From contig OX392534.1 in the NCBI GenBank assembly GCA_947623455.1, positions 32,176,926 through 32,240,925 on the forward strand: a DNA stretch of 64,000 nt, given 5' to 3'. Made by a program: the position numbers and the translations under genes. The notes under the pieces are model-generated. The model ran no database searches, was not told the origin of the DNA, and was given only the letters and a program-made list of their open reading frames with translations. Shown one piece after another: positions 58,216 through 64,000 of the stretch. Each line of letters starts with the position of its first letter. The first letter of the stretch is position 1. The DNA comes from Mimachlamys varia (lineage: Eukaryota; Mollusca; Bivalvia; Pectinida; Pectinidae).

Positions 58216-59202
58216 TTAATTGGTTTGCTTATCACACACTTCAATATTTGGCAGATCACTTTTATGTTCGTCCACTGGTTTGATGTTCTGTTTCTCACTC
58301 CTTTTGTGAACAGATTTAATATGATCAGTCAATGCACCTTGAATTTTAAAGGCTATTTCACATCCAGGAATACTACATTTAAAAGGACGCTCATCTTTAT
58401 GTGTTTTATAATGCCGGTTAAATTGAGTGTTTGTTAGAAAATCTTTCCCACATATTTCACAAACCAACTCTGATGAAGTTTCTTGATGTTTCTTTACATG
58501 CAATGAAAAGGTCTTTTTTTGTTTACACACAAAATTACATTGATCACAAGAAAAAGACTTTTCTGCTTTGCTGTGAGTTTTGTTGAAGTGAGTAACAAGT
58601 TCATCTTTCCTTGTTGTAATATATGAGCACTTACTGCAGATAAATTTCATTTTTGGCCCGTTCACACTGCTTAAGCTCTCAAAACTTGTATCAGCGCTAT
58701 TTTCCACTTTGTGTACTTTAACAAAATGCTGTTTCCTCAGTTTTACTGATGCTGCTCTGTATGAACATATATTACAAACAAAAGGCTTTTTGTCACCATG
58801 GCGATCAGTCATATGAACTTTGAATTTAGTTTCCATGTTGAACTCTTCCTTACAGACACCACAAATGAACTTTCTTTGTCGAACTTCTTCGTTATTTTGA
58901 CTTCTTGGATAAAAGCTAACTTTAAATGTTACATTTTTATAATCTTTTGGAACTGGCACATTGAAATTTACATCATCATCATCACATTCTAAATATAGAT
59001 CTATATCATCAAGAACAGTTGGATCTATTTGATTCTCAAGGTCAGAACAAATTGTTTCCATTTCGAAGTCTGAACTGGTAGGAAGAACAACTGCATTTTG
59101 ACCTTCTATGAATGTTTGATCTGTTGGAAGAATGTTCGGAAGAGGTGTTTGTTGATCGCTGGAAAGAACTGTGGTTTGATTTGTCGAAAAAACCTGTTCC
59201 AT
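58216..59202 (-). CDS. C2H2 zinc-finger protein, six fingers, intronless CDS (328 residues)
   Basis: ATG at 59,202 in good context (aatcATGG). A possible 5' UTR splice acceptor (cttctacttgcag) lies 10 bp upstream. Residues 1-110 are a disordered, acidic N-terminus (LECDDDDVNF at 71-80) that may be an activation or protein-binding region. Fingers: 114-135 (CGVC..HMTDRH), 143-164 (CNIC..HFVKVH), 189-210 (CSKC..HFNKTH), 219-239 (CDQC..HVKKH), 248-268 (CEIC..HYKTH) and 276-299 (CSIPGC..HIKSVH). The link between fingers 5 and 6 (HKDERPFKC) approaches the TGEKPF linker, so DNA binding in the nucleus is likely. Ends at 58,216 with a stop. All zinc ligands are intact. Orthology to a named factor is not recognised. 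Confidence 0.93.
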   Translation of the reverse strand: MEQVFSTNQTTVLSSDQQTPLPNILPTDQTFIEGQNAVVLPTSSDFEMETICSDLENQIDPTVLDDIDLYLECDDDDVNFNVPVPKDYKNVTFKVSFYPRSQNNEEVRQRKFICGVCKEEFNMETKFKVHMTDRHGDKKPFVCNICSYRAASVKLRKQHFVKVHKVENSADTSFESLSSVNGPKMKFICSKCSYITTRKDELVTHFNKTHSKAEKSFSCDQCNFVCKQKKTFSLHVKKHQETSSELVCEICGKDFLTNTQFNRHYKTHKDERPFKCSIPGCEIAFKIQGALTDHIKSVHKRSEKQNIKPVDEHKSDLPNIEVCDKQTN

Positions 59203-59344
59203 GATTGTTTACCTGCAAGTAGAAGCAAATACTGTACAGAAAATTAGAGAAAGACTGAATTTTTACTCATGAAAAATATCTACAAGTAAAGACACAGTAA
59301 ATATGGACATATTTTAAAGAGCAGTTGATGGGCAGTCTTTTAAC

Positions 59345-59571
59345 CGGGGCCGCGGTGGCTGAGTGATTAAGGTGTTCCGACATTCTACCACTAGCCCTCC
59401 ACCTCTTGGTTGCGAGTTCGAATCCCACATGGGGCAGTTGCCAGGTACTGACCGTAGGTTAGTGGTTTTTCTCTGGGTACTCTGGCTTTCCTTCACCTCA
59501 AAAACCTGGCATGTCCTTAAGTGAACATGGCTGTTAATAGGACGTAAAACAAAATAAACCAAACCAAACTT
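59345..59571 (+). mobile_element. tRNA-derived SINE, best-preserved copy
   Basis: The head ggccgcggtggctgagtgat gives box A (TGGCTGAGTGATTAAGG) and ttgcgagttcgaatcccac gives box B. Body: ggcagttgccaggtactgac, tggtttttctctgggtactc, acctggcatgtccttaagtg. Tail: gctgttaataggacgtaaaa. Its tail is the reverse complement of the start of the ACGTCCTATTAACAGCC repeats. It lies upstream of the zinc-finger gene. Confidence 0.85.
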
Positions 59572-60216
59572 TTAACCATAAAGAGTCTGTTCAAGAAAAA
59601 TGGAAAAACATAAATAAAAATAATTCTGCCCAGATTTTGCATGGAAACTTTTCCTGACTGCACCCTTGTTGTGTTATTGATAAACAAGTGTTTCTGGTTT
59701 TCTTTGTCTACTTTGTGATATGTGAACATGCAGCCTTGTCAATAAAGAATGAAGTAGGAGGCTGTAGTCAGATAGGCTATTGTATGAAGGGTTGCAGGCC
59801 GCCGCTGCCACCATAGGCATGTTTGTATTTTGTATGTTCTTAAAAGTAAAAGAAAGAAGAATGGCATTAGATTAATTCTGTCCTGGTGCCAGTGTCATAT
59901 CAAATTCCAATTTTAACATCCTGTTGTTGTACAGGTCAAGTCACACCTGACAGTGTCAAAGCCAATGAGACAAGTTCAAAGTTGGTTTTGAATAAAATAT
60001 TTTGCTTAATATAAAGTAAAACTTTCATTAACAACCTGAATCTTAACTACCGCACAAGGTAACATAAATTCTGACAATTCCTAAACAATAGCTGTCCCCC
60101 TTTTGGTAATATATATGCATGTGTATGGCATTTAATTTCTAAAATCATGAAGTAAATTTGTGTCAGGCTTTACAAAGCCATTAAGGTCTCCTTCTAGCTT
60201 CGAACTGGAAGGAATT
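59572..60216. other. Intergenic DNA
   Basis: Nothing beyond AT-rich sequence; no exon or element is clear. A 5' UTR exon of the zinc-finger gene could lie farther up (a donor-like ggtag|gtattta on minus near 60,420). Confidence 0.35.
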
Positions 60217-60300
60217 TCCTTTTCGCTCAGTGGTAGAGCGTTCAACTATGAACCTGGCAATCGAGGGTTTGCTCTCTAGTGGAAGCACACTTTTCTCTTT
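60217..60300 (+). mobile_element. tRNA-like SINE head (degenerate box B)
   Basis: cgctcagtggtagagcgttc is a good box A, then aactatgaacctggcaatcg and agggtttgctctctagtgga, where box B has lost TTCGA. It is followed by an 11-bp inverted repeat (tgttaggaaac / gtttcctaaca, 60,313-60,380). Confidence 0.5.
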
Positions 60301-60380
60301 CCTGTTACACATTGTTAGGAAACCAACACAAATATACAGGAAACTGTAGGCTGAAAAGTTGAAAACACTGTTTCCTAACA

Positions 60381-62195
60381 TATGCTAATATAATGTCACA
60401 ATGGTATTAACATAAATACCTACCACAATGGGAGGCAACTCTTCTTAACGAAAAGACCCAATAGCACTAAACCACAATCCCTGTAGAAATACCATTATTA
60501 AGTTGGTACTATTATCACCATTTATTTAAAGCATTAACCTGTCCTATATGGAAACCCAGAATAAGTCTCAGACTTTTTTCTGCCATTCCTGAGAGTAAAT
60601 AACAGAATTGTTCAAGTTTAGAAAGAGACAGGTAATTTCTATCTTATTTTCAATGTGCGACATCATTTTACTTAATTTGAACCATCGTGGTGGAACTTTC
60701 CCATTCCACACCAATATGAATGAAAGACCCTTATTATATTTCTTGAGTTTTATTTACTAAACAATGGCCCAAATATTAAGTTAAAGTTGATGATTATCAA
60801 CATGCCTAAAAAACATGGTTCGTTCGATTTCATGAATAATTAAGTTTGGAACTCTTCTGGATTGGAGATTTGTCAACACATTAGGCTAGCATGCATCCTT
60901 AACAGAAGATAAAACTTGACCAATCTGTCCGTTAGTTTTATTAGGAACCTGCCGTAAGAGTAAATGCTGGGAAACTTGAATTTGAACTTCTTTTTGATTC
61001 AAAGAGAAACTGAATGCAAAAAGACGGGGAGGGGGGGGGGGCAAAACATTCGCCTCCCAACTGCTGTGCGATACTGTGACTAATCGGAAGTCGCACACAA
61101 TCAAACAATTGCCGTTATCATATTACCTTTCTGTGCAGTTAAGCTATCCTGTTGATTAATCATCAAACAATGCTTCACTGATTAGGCTCCTGTAAGCTTG
61201 CGAACCCTCTTTCGTATCCATGCCCAGAACGCAATGGAAGGGAGGCAACTCGTTTCAGGTCTCGTCTCATTTCAGGTGTCGCGTTATAATCTATTGAAGT
61301 CGTTGTCTATCCTTTTTCGTGTTAATAGGCCTATACTATCATGTGTTTGAATTCATATCATAGAATCTACTTCGTATTTCACTTCACAGATAATTCAAAA
61401 TGATATTTGTACTTTTGATATCTTTCCGCTCTACTTTCGGTTTCTCCATCAAAGCAGTATAAATTTAAATTTGGACTGTACGTGTTCTGATGTGGATGTT
61501 AAAATATTTTTTGAATGATTCTTTGAAACTGAGACAAGGAGTCGGGCCTGTTAAAATCATCAACGAACCTCATATACGTGTAACCCAGGGTTGACTGACA
61601 TACACTATGTAGAGAGGTTGGTAAAAACACTGTGGCAGCTAAACTTGGTATGACTTCGATTATTAATTTATTATATGTAAAGATGCTTGTCCCGGCAGAA
61701 ATATTGGGTTTTCCTTTTTATTTTTGTTTTGTAATCTCTTCGGCTCTTACAAGAAGAAGGAACAAGAATACATGTGATCGGCCGTACGTATCATTTATAC
61801 TTGCCAACTTTTAAAAGATGCCATGCATGATGGGGCTACGTTCTCCGAATTGAAAAAAAAATGAACAAATGTATTAATATACATGCAACAGGCGAGGGAA
61901 AACACTTTTAAATGGGATCTTCTGAGCTATTAGGTAAAACCATCAGATCGTTGAAAATGTTTAGGGCCCAGAATTTGAAATCTTCTTTATAGAAAGTTGG
62001 CAAGTATGATGAAACTCATACAAATGCTATTGTTATTTGGATGTCAAATGCAGTAAAATTGAATTGAACATAAAATTATTAACAGTGCGTTTGGCCAAGT
62101 GTGACTGGTTTGGCCTGTGTTAACATATGTACGTCGCTGATTATCACAAGTGGATGATCTCCAGCGTTTATTTAAATAATAAATGTATCATACAT
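60381..62195. other. Intergenic DNA
   Basis: No supported gene. A G-run (61,026-61,039) and two ggaggcaactc motifs (60,430 and 61,241) are present. The 72-residue and 60-residue frames here have no family. Confidence 0.4.
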
Positions 62196-62570
62196 ATCTG
62201 GTTAAAATTGAATTGACCACACTCACATTGCCAAAGTTAAATTGAAAATGCGTACATAATTACAGTTGAATTGACCACGCGTCCATGGTCATAGATGAAT
62301 TGACAACGCGAACAGAGTTAGAACTGACAACGCGCAAATGTTTACAGTAGAATCGACCCCGCGTTCATATGGTCATAGTAAATTGACCACGCGTATATGG
62401 TACAGGTAAATCAGTGACCGCGCGCACATGTTGAACAGTTGAATTGACAAAGCGCACATGGTCACAGTTTAGTTGACAACGCGCACATGGTCACAGTTTA
62501 GTTGACAACGCGCACATGGTCACAGTTGAGTTGACAACGCGCATATGGTCATAATTGAAAACATCGATGT
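62196..62570. repeat. 29-bp minisatellite (about 12 units)
   Basis: Unit ttgacaacgcgcacatggtc plus acagtttag. The last three to four units are nearly identical with exact 29-bp spacing (62,472 and 62,501), while the 5' units are diverged. It is CpG-rich (gcgcgc, acgcgt) compared with its surroundings. Confidence 0.85.
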
Positions 62571-62933
62571 TAATATTGATGCATAATTCCCACAATTTGC
62601 AATTACTGCATGAAGATATATTTCCTTTCCATTTGGTTTATTTTCTTCCCAAAATTTGACGAAAAGGTCTCAACCAAATAACGGAGGAAAATAACTTGAA
62701 CGGTATAAGAGGATGTCGGTTAAATCGGGGACGTATATCTGCATGAAGTGTTTAATTGGTATCCCTTTTTAGCATTGACGTGATCCCAATCTGTGAGATA
62801 ATATTATGCTTATCATGGCAAATCAGAGTGAGATATGATTCTCACCACATAAACGAAGATAACGTCACAGAAAATAAATCAAGTCATTGGAGTCACTTAA
62901 ATCCGATTGGTCTTTTAGGAACCTTCCTATCTT

Positions 62934-63043
62934 GCCCGAGTTTGCTCTGGCCCTGACATATATATATCTGGTTTTGGTTCACACCAGACATAGTATCTGT
63001 CAAAATGTGTAAGTCTGGTGTTAGGGCCAGAGGAAACTCGGGC
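62934..63043. mobile_element. 110-bp foldback element
   Basis: Ends GCCCGAGTTTGCTCTGGCCC and GGGCCAGAGGAAACTCGGGC (one mismatch), with an inner pair caccagaca / gtctggtg. No ORF is present. It resembles short hairpin MITEs. Confidence 0.85.
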
Positions 63044-63759
63044 TACTCCCTATAATTTCCCAATTACTTCATTCCTTGTTCAATAAAAATGTTCTTAAAA
63101 AGTTTCAAGTACTAATTTTAAGCTTTATATGGAACTGCAAGGTTGATGTATATATATATTCAATGGAATACCCTAATGTGTGATTTTGGTGAGAGGGTAT
63201 GCAGGTATAAAGAAGTGTTTAGATCAAAACAACCATAAGGGTCGGGAAAAGGTTAATATTGAGCATTAACATGGACCAGGGGCGATAGTTACAAGATAAA
63301 ACTTTCAGAAATATTGTGAAGAAATCCTGTAAATTTTGAGAACTCTATATGATCCCCCCACCCTTGGAAAGTTTCTCTCTCCGCCTCTTTATAATGAAAT
63401 CAGAATAAAAAGAAAAACCTCTTCTTCAAAATCATGTGTAACAATGGTGATTTTCTATGTTAACGACTTACAGTAGATGAATATGGCAGTCAACGTCATT
63501 TGGTAGTTTTATTTAGAACAAGTGCTAATTGTAACATAACAGATGTCCCCAAACCCCCGCATTACGGCTCACAGTGCTGAAATACATTATATTGAAAATA
63601 GATAAAATTCTGCTACTTTCCTTGAATCAGAGACGCATAAAGATCTTTTGAGTAAAATGGAGCAATATATAGAGGATATTCAATAGTTTGGCGCTTGAGT
63701 ATGGCAGGTTTTTTTCCCATGTTTTCACGGGTGCGTAGCATGAGACTCACTCGAGAAAA
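63044..63759. other. Intergenic DNA
   Basis: I see no gene or element in this stretch. Confidence 0.4.
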
Positions 63760-63960
63760 TATGGGTGGTCGGGTTGTGCAGTGGAGAGCTCACTTTCCTT
63801 TCACCAAGGCGGCCATGTTCCATTGGGGGTTCTCTGGGTACTCCGGTTTCCTCCCACAATAAGAACCCTCGCGCGCTAACACCCGGGTCAACAAGAGTGA
63901 TTTTAATAAGTTGGATAACTTGTTTCATAATTATTGTAAAATAAATAAAATTAATATTTC
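63760..63960 (+). mobile_element. tRNA-derived SINE, second family
   Basis: gtggtcgggttgtgcagtgg (box-A-like), degenerate box B around ccatgttccattgggggtt, the body tctctgggtactccggtttc + ctcccaca, then an AT-rich tail (taaaataaataaaattaat). It shares the CTGGGTACTCCGG block with the 59,345 family. Confidence 0.6.
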
Positions 63961-64000
63961 AAAATATGGGGGGAAATCTACCGTACTCGTGAAATCAATC

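Noticed and set aside
58798..58992. Plus-strand ORFs over the zinc-finger gene
   Set aside because: Shadow frames of the well-supported C2H2 coding sequence on the minus strand.

Overview
The window is eukaryotic nuclear DNA. It is AT-rich, with short exons that have GT/AG splice sites, long introns and heavy loads of small inverted-repeat elements, tRNA-derived SINEs and minisatellites. The recurring ACGTCCTATTAACAGCC repeat family, the GACCTTGACC blocks and the gene content suggest a lophotrochozoan, most likely a bivalve mollusc. That is an inference from repeat style; no species is claimed.

Layout. 1-12,150: the last five coding exons of a DENND6 homologue (+ strand; Rab-regulating DENN protein) and a long AT-rich 3' region. 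12,163-18,600: a SINE abutting a 5.7-kb, 32-bp satellite with no net indel across 176 periods, then a 45/71-bp repeat. 19,190-19,730: a dispersed element with an internal 30-bp minisatellite. 20,717-23,491: a three-exon gene (+) for a 64-residue secreted or GPI-anchored-like micropeptide. 24,500-28,200: repeats. 28,206-34,355: a 6.1-kb array of a 21-bp unit, which creates very long but spurious ORFs. 34,400-37,620: repeats, including a 320-bp monomer bounded by hammerhead-ribozyme-like sequence. 37,621-45,777: a four-exon gene (-) for a 265-residue single-CTLD membrane C-type lectin, its introns carrying retroelement debris and a TTAA-flanked MITE. 46,080-50,400: inverted-repeat elements, plus a promoter-like region and a first exon (48,456-48,530) resembling a CRLC-type zinc-binding N-terminus. 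50,860-52,870: a SINE, two weak candidate exons and AT-rich DNA. 52,870-56,010: a decayed array of about 275-bp units. 56,540-56,894: a third MITE copy. 58,216-59,202: an intronless six-finger C2H2 protein gene (-). The rest is SINEs, foldback elements and sequence in which I see no gene.

There is no operon logic here; the genes are independent. The main points of interest are the hammerhead/retrozyme-like repeats, the micropeptide gene, a lectin with a CTLD, cysteine cluster, coiled coil, furin-like site and membrane anchor, a 28-bp perfect palindrome flanked by 7-bp direct repeats, and the fact that three large minisatellites each sit beside or inside an element carrying the ACGTCCTATTAACAGCC-type motif. 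All very long ORFs in the repeat arrays are judged non-coding.
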